In this document: one piece after another, positions 51,099 to 59,388 of the stretch
Layout: each line of letters starts with the position of its first letter
Numbering within the stretch: position 1 is the first letter of the stretch
DNA from: Paenibacillus donghaensis
Lineage (GTDB): Bacteria; Bacillota; Bacilli; Paenibacillales; Paenibacillaceae
Reading direction: 5' to 3'
DNA: 64,000 bases
NCBI RefSeq assembly: GCF_002192415.1
Contig: NZ_CP021780.1
Location: forward strand, 992,001 to 1,056,000
Notes under the pieces: model-generated
What the model saw: the letters and a program-made list of their open reading frames with translations, nothing else
Told to the model about the DNA's origin: nothing
Databases searched by the model: none
Position numbers and translations under genes: made by a program

Positions 51099-51367
51099 GT
51101 TACTACTTAGGACCCTAGCCATCCCCAAGTAGGTTTGTGCCTTCGGAGTAGTACAACAGAGGTGGCTATGGGGAAAAAATACCGTTAATACCTGGCTCAT
51201 GCTCGATTGTCGTGTCTTATAGGGAAAAGTTACCACTACATCATCTATTGAGGGCTTTTCGGAGCGGATAGGACCTCATTAGCGGTAAAAATTCCCTATA
51301 AGCTCGCCAGAACGCCCAACTAGCGGTAGAATTTCCCTATCATTCCTCACTGGTCCTAAGTAGTAAC
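51099..51367. repeat. 269-bp element with perfect 16-bp terminal inverted repeats (copy C)
   Basis: GTTACTACTTAGGACC (51099-51114) and its exact complement (51352-51367) bound an interior with four units of the type TAGGGAA...TTACCGCTA in alternating orientation. No coding capacity. The ends match copy A (24279-24585), but the interior units are different in sequence. Confidence 0.85.
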
Positions 51368-51501
51368 CAATCTACTAATTATACCAAGACCTGTCCAATT
51401 CTCAAAATGAAAAAACAAGAAAAAGAGACTGCCGGAAATATCGGCAGCCTTCTTACTAGCTGTATAGGAAATTATGATTTTCTTTTGTTGTATATAAGGT
51501 C

Positions 51502-51774
51502 TTGCGCATTCCGAAGGAACAGCCTGCCTTTGCTCTTAGGATTTTGCGCATTCCGAAGGAACAGCCCGCCTTTGCTCTTGCCCCCGGCGTGCGTCCCGTC
51601 AGGGATAGCGGGCCGCCCATGCGAGCGTCCAAGCGGTCCCGCAGGGATAAGCGCTCCTTCCCCCCAGCCTCCTAATCACCGTACTGCCAGGCTCATTCGC
51701 CAAGCTTGCGGGTGTCCAGAGGGTGCAACCCTTTGGGGCCCTCCCTTGGAAGGGAGGGTTTGGGAGGGATCGAT
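51502..51774. repeat. Dispersed composite GC-rich repeat, copy 2
   Basis: Two GCGCATTCCGAAGGAACAGC units (51504 and 51547) are followed by the same string of motifs as the copy at 24602-24836, ending with CCCTTTGGGGCCCTCCC and GGAAGGGAGGGTTTGGGAGG just beyond the 3' end of the minus-strand AraC gene. Same orientation as copy 1. Confidence 0.85.
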
Positions 51775-51777
51775 GTT

Positions 51778-52653
51778 TTACTTTATCACCGGAATCCAGA
51801 CTTCACAGCGGTAATCTTCCCCGTCCACTCCCGGAGGATAGAGTTCAAACTCTGGTCCGCCGGAATGTTCATATCCGGTGGAAGGGAACCACTCCTGAAA
51901 GATTCGCTGCCATACCTTCTGGATGGCATCCGGCAGAGGCCCGACGGAGGTGAAGACGGCATAGCTGGTCGAAGGAATATCCCTGATCTCATAGCCTTCA
52001 GGATCGGTATCGGGACTGGCCTCTACAGCAATCCAGTAGGACAGCTCTTCCTTCTCATGACAGATGTCCATACAGATCCCGAGCAGATCTTTGTCTCCGC
52101 CGATTGCAAACAGCCGGTCAGAGGTTCCATCGGCATTAGCCTCCTGCCAGAACAGGGGGATTCTGCGGAAATTCTCGCCTTCTTTGGTGCTGACCTTCAA
52201 TGATTTCCCAATAACCGAAAAAGCTTCTTTATGCACAATTCTGTAGTCCATTTCTTGATCTCCCTTCAAAGATAAATGAAAGGAGAGGCGTGGGAAGGCT
52301 TTCAGCTGAACTCCCGGCTTCCGTGCGGCGGATGGTGAGATTCCATGTGCCTTACGGAAGGCCTTGGCGAAGGCTTCAGGGGATTCATAGCCGTATTTCA
52401 GGGCAATATCGAGCACACGTAGCTTGGATACCGCTAGCTCTTGTGCGGCCAGTGTTAGTCTCCGCCTGCGCACATAATCGGCCACCGAAACACCGGTAAG
52501 CATACTGAACATACGCTGGAAATGAAAGGAGGAGGAGTAAGCAACTTTGGCAATTTCATCGATGTGCATAGGCTCCTCCATTTTGCTCTCCATATAATCC
52601 AATGCTTCTGTCATGCGGTACAGCCATTCCAATTCGCCATCTCCCTTATGCAT
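51778..52653 (-). CDS. AraC-family regulator with GyrI-like effector-binding domain (second copy)
   Basis: Two AraC helix-turn-helices (IAKVAYSSSFHFQRMFSMLT, LDIALKYGYESPEAFAKAFR, KAHGISPSAAR) and a C-terminal GyrI-like domain (MDYRIVHKEAFSVIGKSLKV, SYWIAVEASPDTDPEGYEIR, TSYAVFTSVGPLPDAIQKVW, WFPSTGYEHSGGPEFELYPP). ATG 52653 is chosen over ATG 52665 because AGGA lies just upstream. Same domain order as the regulator at 35404 but clearly diverged. Target genes unknown. Confidence 0.87.
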   Translation of the reverse strand: MHKGDGELEWLYRMTEALDYMESKMEEPMHIDEIAKVAYSSSFHFQRMFSMLTGVSVADYVRRRRLTLAAQELAVSKLRVLDIALKYGYESPEAFAKAFRKAHGISPSAARKPGVQLKAFPRLSFHLSLKGDQEMDYRIVHKEAFSVIGKSLKVSTKEGENFRRIPLFWQEANADGTSDRLFAIGGDKDLLGICMDICHEKEELSYWIAVEASPDTDPEGYEIRDIPSTSYAVFTSVGPLPDAIQKVWQRIFQEWFPSTGYEHSGGPEFELYPPGVDGEDYRCEVWIPVIK

Positions 52654-52740
52654 TGATCCTATCATTCGGCAGGCCTATCTGTCCTGTCATTCCATGCGGT
52701 TGTTAGACAGGTATAGTATAACCGAAGCAGGAGTGGGGAG

Positions 52741-54429
52741 TCAGCCTTTCAGCTTGTAGACGGCAGCTTCATAGGGGCGCAGCAGTCCAGGCAGTACTGA
52801 ACTCTCCGCATAGTTTCCGATAATCCTTGCTTCTAGGCGTTTCAGCTCATCCGGCAGCTCCGCTTGCTGCGGCTGGTCGCTGAAATTAAGCAAAACCAGC
52901 CAGCGTATATCTTCCAGAGTGCGTGTATAGGCATAGATATATTCATGCTCGGGGAGCAATAGCTCATAGTCTCCGTAAACCATAACCGGATGATGTTTGC
53001 GCAGGGCTATCAGCTGCCGGTAATAATGAAACACGGAATCCGGGTCAGCCAGCGCTTCCTCTACATTAATGGAAGTATAGTTCGGATTCACCTTCAACCA
53101 AGGGGTACCATCCGTGAAGCCTCCATGCTCAGCCGTGCTCCACTGCATGGGGGTTCGGGCATTATCACGGCCTTTGGCGTGAATCGCCTTCAGAATAGTC
53201 TCATGCTCCACATCGCCGGCTTTCATCTTCTCCCTGTACATATTATGGGTCTCAATATCCTGATAATCCTCCAGCACCGGGAACTTCACATTCGTCATCC
53301 CAATCTCCTCACCTTGATAAATATAGGGAGTACCCTTCAGGGTGTGGAGCAGCGTGGCCAGCATCTTGGCAGAGAGCACACGGTAAGCTCCGTCATTCCC
53401 GAACCGTGAGACCATCCGCGGTTGGTCATGGTTGTTGAGGTACAGGCTGTTCCAGCCTTGCTCGGCCAGTCCAACCTGCCATTTATGGAGAATCGCGCGC
53501 AGGCCTTGCAGACTCCACGGGGTGACATCCCATTTGCCGTCTGGTCCCGAATCCACATCCATATGCTCGAATTGAAAGACCATTTGCAGCTCATTGCGGT
53601 CTTCTGCGGTGTAGAGAATCGCATCCTCAACAGTAGCTCCAGGAGTTTCGCCAACGGTCATAATGTCGTATTTGGATAACACCTGCCGGTTCATTTCCTG
53701 CAAAAACTCATGGACCCGCGGCCCATTCATATAATATTCTCCCCCTCCGGCCAGCTCGCCGGGAGCCAGATCCGCCCGTTCCACAGTAGGCAGGCCATCT
53801 GCCTTGGAGATCAGATTGATCACGTCCATCCGCAGCCCGTCGACCCCCTTGTCCAGCCAGAAGGTGATCATCTTGTAGAGAGCCTCGCGCAGGCGCGGGT
53901 TCTCCCAGTTCAGGTCTGGCTGCTTGCGCGAGAACAGGTGGAGGTAATATTCGCCGGTGGCTTCATCCAGCTCCCAGGCCGGTCCGCTGAAGATGGAGCT
54001 CCAATTGTTGGGCGGCTCGCCGTCTGGACCGCCCGGCCGCCAGATATAATAATCGCGGTACGGGTTCTCCTTGGAGGAGCGGGATTCCGCGAACCAGGCA
54101 TGCTCATCCGAGGAGTGGTTGATCACAAGGTCCATCATCAGCCGTATGCCGCGTTCATGTAGTCCGCTGAGCAGCTCTTCCCAGTCCTGAAGGTTGCCGA
54201 ATTCATCCATAATATCCTGATAGTCACTGATATCATAGCCGTTGTCATCGTTGGGAGACTTGTATACCGGGGACAGCCAGACTACGTCGATTCCCAGCTT
54301 CTGCAGATAATCCAGACGGGAGATGATGCCGCGCAGATCGCCGATCCCGTCGCCGTTGCTGTCCTGGAAGCTGCGCGGATAGATTTGATAGACCACAGCT
54401 TCTTTCCAAAAGGTTCTGTTCATTGTCAT
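52741..54429 (-). CDS. GH13 alpha-glucosidase / oligo-1,6-glucosidase
   Basis: Cytoplasmic enzyme (no signal peptide) that hydrolyses short alpha-glucosides. GH13 motifs: AVVYQIYPRSFQDSNGDGIG, region I DLVINHSSDEH, region II GLRMDVINLI (nucleophile Asp), region III TVGETPG (acid/base Glu), region IV LNNHDQPR. About 562 residues, as oligo-1,6-glucosidases. MDVINLI with Val after the nucleophile points to alpha-1,6 preference in this subfamily. ATG 54429 has AAAGGAG 7 bases upstream. Last gene of the maltose cluster, after a terminator-like hairpin, so partly independent expression is possible. Confidence 0.92.
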   Translation of the reverse strand: MTMNRTFWKEAVVYQIYPRSFQDSNGDGIGDLRGIISRLDYLQKLGIDVVWLSPVYKSPNDDNGYDISDYQDIMDEFGNLQDWEELLSGLHERGIRLMMDLVINHSSDEHAWFAESRSSKENPYRDYYIWRPGGPDGEPPNNWSSIFSGPAWELDEATGEYYLHLFSRKQPDLNWENPRLREALYKMITFWLDKGVDGLRMDVINLISKADGLPTVERADLAPGELAGGGEYYMNGPRVHEFLQEMNRQVLSKYDIMTVGETPGATVEDAILYTAEDRNELQMVFQFEHMDVDSGPDGKWDVTPWSLQGLRAILHKWQVGLAEQGWNSLYLNNHDQPRMVSRFGNDGAYRVLSAKMLATLLHTLKGTPYIYQGEEIGMTNVKFPVLEDYQDIETHNMYREKMKAGDVEHETILKAIHAKGRDNARTPMQWSTAEHGGFTDGTPWLKVNPNYTSINVEEALADPDSVFHYYRQLIALRKHHPVMVYGDYELLLPEHEYIYAYTRTLEDIRWLVLLNFSDQPQQAELPDELKRLEARIIGNYAESSVLPGLLRPYEAAVYKLKG

Positions 54430-54455
54430 AACCATTCTCCTTTATAGAGGGGATA

Positions 54456-54490
54456 ATAAAAACGCCCCATAAGCTGAAGCTTCCGGGGCA
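54456..54490 (-). terminator. Terminator after the maltose phosphorylase gene
   Basis: On the minus strand GCCCC and GGGGC pair around an inner AAGCTTCAGCTT hairpin, followed by GTTTTTATT. It lies between the phosphorylase and GH13 genes. Confidence 0.65.
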
Positions 54491-54501
54491 GGGTGTATAG
54501 C

Positions 54502-56820
54502 TTAAGCAGTGATGGAAACCCCGTCGGCAGTAATCGTACCGAGTCCCTCGATTTCGTATTCCTGATCGTAAAGGGTCAGAGCAGCCGGAATCTCGGTTTC
54601 ATTCGTAACAGTCACCTGTTGATCGGTGACGCTGACCTTCAGGCGTGAGCCGCGGAACATGATCTTGAAGGCATAAGAGGTCCAGTGGCCAGGGTTGGAA
54701 GGCGCAAGTCTCAGACGGCCGTCCTCTACACGAAGTCCGCCGAAGCCATGGACCACGGACATCCAGGTGCCAGCCATGCTGGTGCTGTGACAGCCGTCCT
54801 CGGTGTCATTGTTGTAATTGTCCAGGTCCAGCCTTGAGGTGCGCAGATACATCTCATAGGCTTTTTCCATATAACCCAGCTCGCAAGCCAGAATCGCATG
54901 AATGCAAGGGGAGAGGGAGGACTCATGGACGGTAATTGGCTCATAGAAATCGAAATTGCGGCGTTTGGTTTCCAGGTCATAGCGGTCGCCGAGGAAATAG
55001 AGTCCCTGCAGCACATCGGCCTGCTTAATGAAGCAAGAGCGCAGAATCCGGTCCCAGGACCATTTCTGGTTCAGTGGCAGATGCTCAGGCAGCATATCCT
55101 TGACCAGGATAATTTCCTTGTCGAGGAAGCCGTCCTGCTGCAGGAAGATGCCACGTTCGTCGTCCAGCGGATAATACATCTTGGCGATAATCTCGCTCCA
55201 CTTCGCCGTTTCCTCCTCTAGCAGCTCAAGCTTGTCGACCAGCTCGGCATAACGTGCCGGCTCCTGCTCCTGCAGATAGCTCAGCGCCTCCAGCGTATAT
55301 TCCATCGTCCAGGAAGCCATCCGGTTGGTGTACCAGTTGTTGTTCACATTGTTCTCGTATTCGTTCGGTCCGGTGACGCCGAGCATGACATACTTCTCCT
55401 TGTGCGGCACATAATGGACCCGTTCCTCCCAGAAGCGGGAGATTTCCACCAGCACCTCCAGCCCATATTGCCCCAGGTAGGCTTGATCGCCGGTATAATT
55501 CACATAGTTATAAATAGCATGGGCAATTGCCCCGTTGCGGTGAATCTCTTCAAACGTGATTTCCCATTCATTGTGGCACTCTTCGCCGTTCATAGTGACC
55601 ATCGGGTAGAGGGCGCCTTTGCGGAATCCCAGCTTGCGGGCGTTCTCCTTGGCTTTCTCCAGATGCTTATAGCGGTAGATCAGCAGGTTGCGGGCAATCG
55701 TGGAGTCAGCGGTACTGAGGTAAAAAGGCACACAATACGCTTCCGTATCCCAGTAGGTGCTGCCGCCGTATTTCTCGCCTGTGAACCCTTTGGGCCCGAT
55801 GTTCAGTCGGTCGTCCTCGCCATTATACGTCTGGTTCAGCTGAAAAATATTGAAACGGATCGCCTGCTGCGCCGAAACGTCACCTTCGATATAAATGTCG
55901 CTTTCCTTCCACTTGTCTCTCCAAGCTGCGGCCTGTTCACTCAGCAGAGCCACGAATCCGGCTTCCCGGGCGCTGTTCAGCGCCGCCGACGCCGCATCGA
56001 CAAGCTGGCCGAGTCCATGATTGCGGGAGGTGACGTTAGCGGCATATTTATAAATAACGATCTGATCGCCGGGCTTTACCGACAAATGGACTGTACTGGC
56101 CACGTATTTCTCCTGCTCGATGACTTCAGCTTCTGCATTCAGTTGTTCGCCGTTGACCAGAATGTCAAAAGCCATAGCCGAGGTTACATGGAAGTCGAGT
56201 TTTTTGGTCTTCAGGGTAAGGTAGCCGCTATCCGGCTCGCCTTTCTTCTCTACCTCATTCCAGAACTTCTCATCATAATTGGAATCCTTGTTCTTGATAT
56301 CGCCGTCGAGATAAGGAGTGACCGTGATTTCACCGTTGAAATTTAGCGGAAGAATGGAGTAGCGAATCGCGCCAATCTCCTGGCGGACCATACTGACCAT
56401 ACGGATGCTCTCCACTTTGACTTCCTTGCCATCTTCCAGAGCGGCAGTGAAGCTGCGCGAAAGCGTGCCTTCTTTCATATTCAATACCCGGCGGAACTCG
56501 GAGACAGTACACTTCGCCAGATCAAGCGGGGTACCATCGATGTCGATGTTAATGCCAATCCAGTTGGTGCTGTTCAGTACTTTGGCAAAATACTCTGGAT
56601 AGCCGTTTTTCCACCAGCCGACGCGTGTTTTGTCAGGGTAATAAACACCCGCCATATAGCTGCCCTGCAGGCTGCGGCCGCTGTATTGCTCTTCGAAGTT
56701 GGCACGTCCGCCCATATAACCGTTTCCGATACTAAAGACGCTTTCGGAGATTTCCTGAGTCTGTGGATCAAAGGATTCCTCAATGATGGACCATTCATCA
56801 ATTTTTAAATATTGTTTCAA
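54502..56820 (-). CDS. GH65 maltose phosphorylase
   Basis: Cleaves maltose with phosphate to beta-glucose 1-phosphate and glucose. 772 residues. An N-terminal beta-sandwich (FSIGNGYMGGRANFEE) is followed by the helical barrel with WDTEAYCVPFYL, MNGEECHNEWEITFEEIHRN, the catalytic Glu in GVTGPNEYENNVNNNWYT and ESSLSPCIHAILA. Length and HNEWEITFEE resemble maltose phosphorylases, but kojibiose or trehalose phosphorylase cannot be fully excluded. The start is TTG at 56820 with AAAGGAG 10 bases upstream. beta-Phosphoglucomutase just upstream supports the product assignment. Confidence 0.9.
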   Translation of the reverse strand: MKQYLKIDEWSIIEESFDPQTQEISESVFSIGNGYMGGRANFEEQYSGRSLQGSYMAGVYYPDKTRVGWWKNGYPEYFAKVLNSTNWIGINIDIDGTPLDLAKCTVSEFRRVLNMKEGTLSRSFTAALEDGKEVKVESIRMVSMVRQEIGAIRYSILPLNFNGEITVTPYLDGDIKNKDSNYDEKFWNEVEKKGEPDSGYLTLKTKKLDFHVTSAMAFDILVNGEQLNAEAEVIEQEKYVASTVHLSVKPGDQIVIYKYAANVTSRNHGLGQLVDAASAALNSAREAGFVALLSEQAAAWRDKWKESDIYIEGDVSAQQAIRFNIFQLNQTYNGEDDRLNIGPKGFTGEKYGGSTYWDTEAYCVPFYLSTADSTIARNLLIYRYKHLEKAKENARKLGFRKGALYPMVTMNGEECHNEWEITFEEIHRNGAIAHAIYNYVNYTGDQAYLGQYGLEVLVEISRFWEERVHYVPHKEKYVMLGVTGPNEYENNVNNNWYTNRMASWTMEYTLEALSYLQEQEPARYAELVDKLELLEEETAKWSEIIAKMYYPLDDERGIFLQQDGFLDKEIILVKDMLPEHLPLNQKWSWDRILRSCFIKQADVLQGLYFLGDRYDLETKRRNFDFYEPITVHESSLSPCIHAILACELGYMEKAYEMYLRTSRLDLDNYNNDTEDGCHSTSMAGTWMSVVHGFGGLRVEDGRLRLAPSNPGHWTSYAFKIMFRGSRLKVSVTDQQVTVTNETEIPAALTLYDQEYEIEGLGTITADGVSITA

Positions 56821-56920
56821 GTTTAACCGACTCCTTTAAATGGGGGATGAGGATATAGAATGAACTAAATTTGTGTATTAGAAGAGGAGAACTCACATTA
56901 CCTATTACTGTTAATGTTCG

Positions 56921-57583
56921 TCAAACGACTGCAAATGATTCCCTGAGTACTGCAACGCTGATGTGCGCAAGGGAAGGGACGACCATATTCGCTGCCCTCA
57001 GTGTCTGCGGTGAACCGATGCCCACACTGATCATGCCGGCGCGGGTGGCAGCTATGATGCCAGCTTCGGCATCTTCAAAGACGACGCAGTGTTCAGGATG
57101 AATATTCACTGCTGTGGCTCCCAATAGAAAGACTTCAGGGTCGGGTTTCGCTGCGCTAGTATGCGTGCCGTCGATAATAGCATCGAAGTAAGGCGTCAGC
57201 CCGGTATTATTCAGAATAGTCATTGCGTTCTTGCTAGCGGAGCCAAGGGCTACCTTGATGCCTTGGTCGCGGCACTCCTCCAGGAACTTAAGTGCACCAG
57301 GCAAAATTTCTGAACTGTCCATCTTGGCGATGTATTCGATATAACGGTTATTTTTCCTTTCTGCCAGCTGAGCTTTCTCTTCTTCATCCAGCGTCAGTCC
57401 GCCGATTTCGAGCAGAATGTTTAGCGAGGCGACTCTGCTGACGCCTTTGAGACGTTCGTTATCCTGTTCGGTGAACAGGAAGCCAAGGCTCTCTGCGAGT
57501 TCCTTCCATGCTATATAATGATATTTAGCGGTGTCGACCAGTACTCCATCCAAGTCGAACAAACAGGCTTTAATTTGTGTCAT
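56921..57583 (-). CDS. pgmB: beta-phosphoglucomutase
   Basis: HAD-family enzyme converting beta-glucose 1-phosphate (product of maltose phosphorylase) into glucose 6-phosphate. Motif I FDLDGVLVDTAKYHY (both catalytic Asp), cap-domain LKGVSRVASL, motif II LGSASKNA, motif III Lys in SAAKPDPEVF, motif IV VFEDAEAGI. 220 residues. ATG 57583 has AGGAGG 6 bases upstream and is preferred to the in-frame codon at 57622. First gene of the phosphorylase operon. Confidence 0.95.
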   Translation of the reverse strand: MTQIKACLFDLDGVLVDTAKYHYIAWKELAESLGFLFTEQDNERLKGVSRVASLNILLEIGGLTLDEEEKAQLAERKNNRYIEYIAKMDSSEILPGALKFLEECRDQGIKVALGSASKNAMTILNNTGLTPYFDAIIDGTHTSAAKPDPEVFLLGATAVNIHPEHCVVFEDAEAGIIAATRAGMISVGIGSPQTLRAANMVVPSLAHISVAVLRESFAVV

Positions 57584-57648
57584 TGTTGTACCTCCTAAAA
57601 GTTTAGTAGAGCATTCCTCCAACGCTCAAAAAAGGTGATAAATAAGTA

Positions 57649-57676
57649 TTTATATGTAGCGCAAACGTTTGTACAA
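57649..57676 (-). promoter_or_regulatory. Promoter of pgmB with LacI-type operator between -35 and -10
   Basis: On the minus strand TTGTAC (57671-57676) and TATAAA (57649-57654) are 16 bases apart. The palindromic GCAAACGTTTGT (57661-57672) lies mainly in the spacer, so a bound LacI-family repressor (MalR-like product of the next gene) would block it. Confidence 0.65.
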
Positions 57677-57683
57677 ATCTCCA

Positions 57684-57720
57684 AAAAATAAATGAAGCTT
57701 GAAACAGCTTCATTTATTTA
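57684..57720 (-). terminator. Terminator of the LacI-family regulator gene
   Basis: AAATAAATGAAGC and GCTTCATTTATTT pair around a 7-base loop on the minus strand, with T-rich sequence after. Confidence 0.7.
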
Positions 57721-57731
57721 ATACGGGTAGA

Positions 57732-58769
57732 TCATTTCTGACTTAGTGAATACATGGAAGATTCTCTTACAATCAGACGATGGGGGATAACAAATCTGTT
57801 GGTATAACCTGCATCGGTATTCGGATTCTTGATGCTTTGGATCAGCACCTGAGATGCTGTGTAGCCAAGATGATAAATTCCAATGTCAATGCTGCTGATC
57901 GGCGGGCTGGACAATTCCGAAAGCGGAATATTGTTGAAACTCACGATAGCCAGATCTTCAGGGACTTTGTACTTCAGTTCATTTAGTCCACGCAATACTC
58001 CGAACGACACCATATCATCCACTGCTACCAGCGCGGTCGGCCGATTGGGGAGGTTCATGAAGAAAGACATCGCCCTATAACCGCTATCCTGCAGAAATTC
58101 ACCTTCAACAATCCATTCAGGCCGCATCTCCAAACCGTTGCTCAGCATGGCTTTGCGGTATCCTTCGAGGCGGTCGCGCGAAACGATAAGGTTAGGCGGT
58201 CCGCTGACGAAGCCGATGCGTTCATGACCCATCGAGATCAAATGATGTGTAGCGTCGTACGCTGCCATGACATTATCATTATCTACAGATAATATATTCT
58301 CATAGCGGTCGCTTCGCCCTACCAGAACGAATTGATAAGCGTTGCTCTCCAGAAAATCAATAACAGCATCATCTTTACGGGAATACAGCAGAATAACGCC
58401 GTCAACACGGCGTCCCTTGAGAAGACGGGAGACGGATTCAAGTTCTTCCTTTTCATTTGCACCGGAGCTGATCAGCACATCATAGCCGGAACGGCTCGAT
58501 TGTGTGACGATCCCACGGATCAATTCCATGAAAAAGAGATTGGAGAACAGCTCTTCAGCAGGTTTCGGAAGGATGATACAAATGCTGTTAGTAGTCTTGG
58601 ATACCAGACTTTTGGCCATCATATTAGGGGTGTATCCCATATCCTCCATGATAACTTTGACCTTACGGGAAGTTTCCAAGCTAATTCTTGGATGGTTGGA
58701 CAATACCCGGGATACAGTGGAGGGAGAAACTCCCGCTTTCTTGGCCACGTCCTTAATGGTAACTGCCAT
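57732..58769 (-). CDS. LacI-family transcriptional regulator (MalR-like)
   Basis: 345 residues. N-terminal LacI helix-turn-helix (TIKDVAKKAGVSPSTVSRVL, SNHPRISLET) and hinge (MGYTPNMMAKSL), then a periplasmic-binding-like effector domain (RRVDGVILLYSRKD, SMGHERIGFVSGP, PTALVAVDDMVSFG, PPISSIDIG). AAGGAGG precedes ATG 58769. Located between the maltose phosphorylase genes and the pullulanase, with GCAAACG-type operators near both, so it most likely controls both. Effector probably maltose or a maltodextrin. Confidence 0.92.
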   Translation of the reverse strand: MAVTIKDVAKKAGVSPSTVSRVLSNHPRISLETSRKVKVIMEDMGYTPNMMAKSLVSKTTNSICIILPKPAEELFSNLFFMELIRGIVTQSSRSGYDVLISSGANEKEELESVSRLLKGRRVDGVILLYSRKDDAVIDFLESNAYQFVLVGRSDRYENILSVDNDNVMAAYDATHHLISMGHERIGFVSGPPNLIVSRDRLEGYRKAMLSNGLEMRPEWIVEGEFLQDSGYRAMSFFMNLPNRPTALVAVDDMVSFGVLRGLNELKYKVPEDLAIVSFNNIPLSELSSPPISSIDIGIYHLGYTASQVLIQSIKNPNTDAGYTNRFVIPHRLIVRESSMYSLSQK

Positions 58770-58991
58770 AGAAACCTCCTTATGGAACCGTTTGCTTTAC
58801 ACAGTAATATTAATCGAAGAACTGTCAATTGTAAATAGATAAAGTCTTTATGAAAGTTGGTAAAGCTACTTTTGGAGGATGTATAAGAAATTTTAGGGAA
58901 TAATTGTATATTTATACTAAAAAATAAAGAAAAAATGAGCTTGAGGCAGATAATAAAACCAAATTGCTGCTGAATACTGTTTTAGTATGGT

Positions 58992-59004
58992 GCAAACGAT
59001 TTGC
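58992..59004. promoter_or_regulatory. LacI-type operator-like site upstream of pullulanase
   Basis: GCAAACGATTTGC, an odd-length palindrome of the same type as the site before pgmB. Confidence 0.5.
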
Positions 59005-59086
59005 TCCTATAGATAACCAATCATCAACAAAGGAAAAGGCGCAGATAGAACCAGGGGAATGGGGGAATTATTAAATTAAAATTTAG

Positions 59087-59144
59087 TTGACAATAACTTA
59101 ATAACGGGATTAATATGAGAATCAAAATATGGTAAGCGTTTACA
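59087..59144 (+). promoter_or_regulatory. Pullulanase promoter with cre-like site
   Basis: TTGACA (59087-59092) and TTAATA (59110-59115) are 17 bases apart. GGTAAGCGTTTACA (59131-59144) directly downstream matches 13 of 14 cre positions, so CcpA repression of initiation or elongation is likely. Confidence 0.6.
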
Positions 59145-59219
59145 AGTGCGGATTCTATGCGGATGTTCTGGTGAACAAGTGATAGTGTCTGATGAGACTG
59201 TGTTTGTGCACATCATCGT

Positions 59220-59231
59220 GCAAACGTTTGT
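59220..59231. promoter_or_regulatory. LacI-type operator in the pullulanase leader
   Basis: GCAAACGTTTGT, identical to the 12-base operator in the pgmB promoter. It sits about 160 bases before the pullulanase start. Confidence 0.6.
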
Positions 59232-59388
59232 CTTCCTTTGTTGTCCAATGGCTTAACTTTGATGAGGATGGTGCCGCTGTTCATTTGGCTTGACGAGCCG
59301 CGTACGGGGCTGGTGTTGATTTCTTCGCACGGGGGATGCGAGCCGCAGAATTGAGCGGTTCATTAACAATTATGGGGGGATGGACGGA

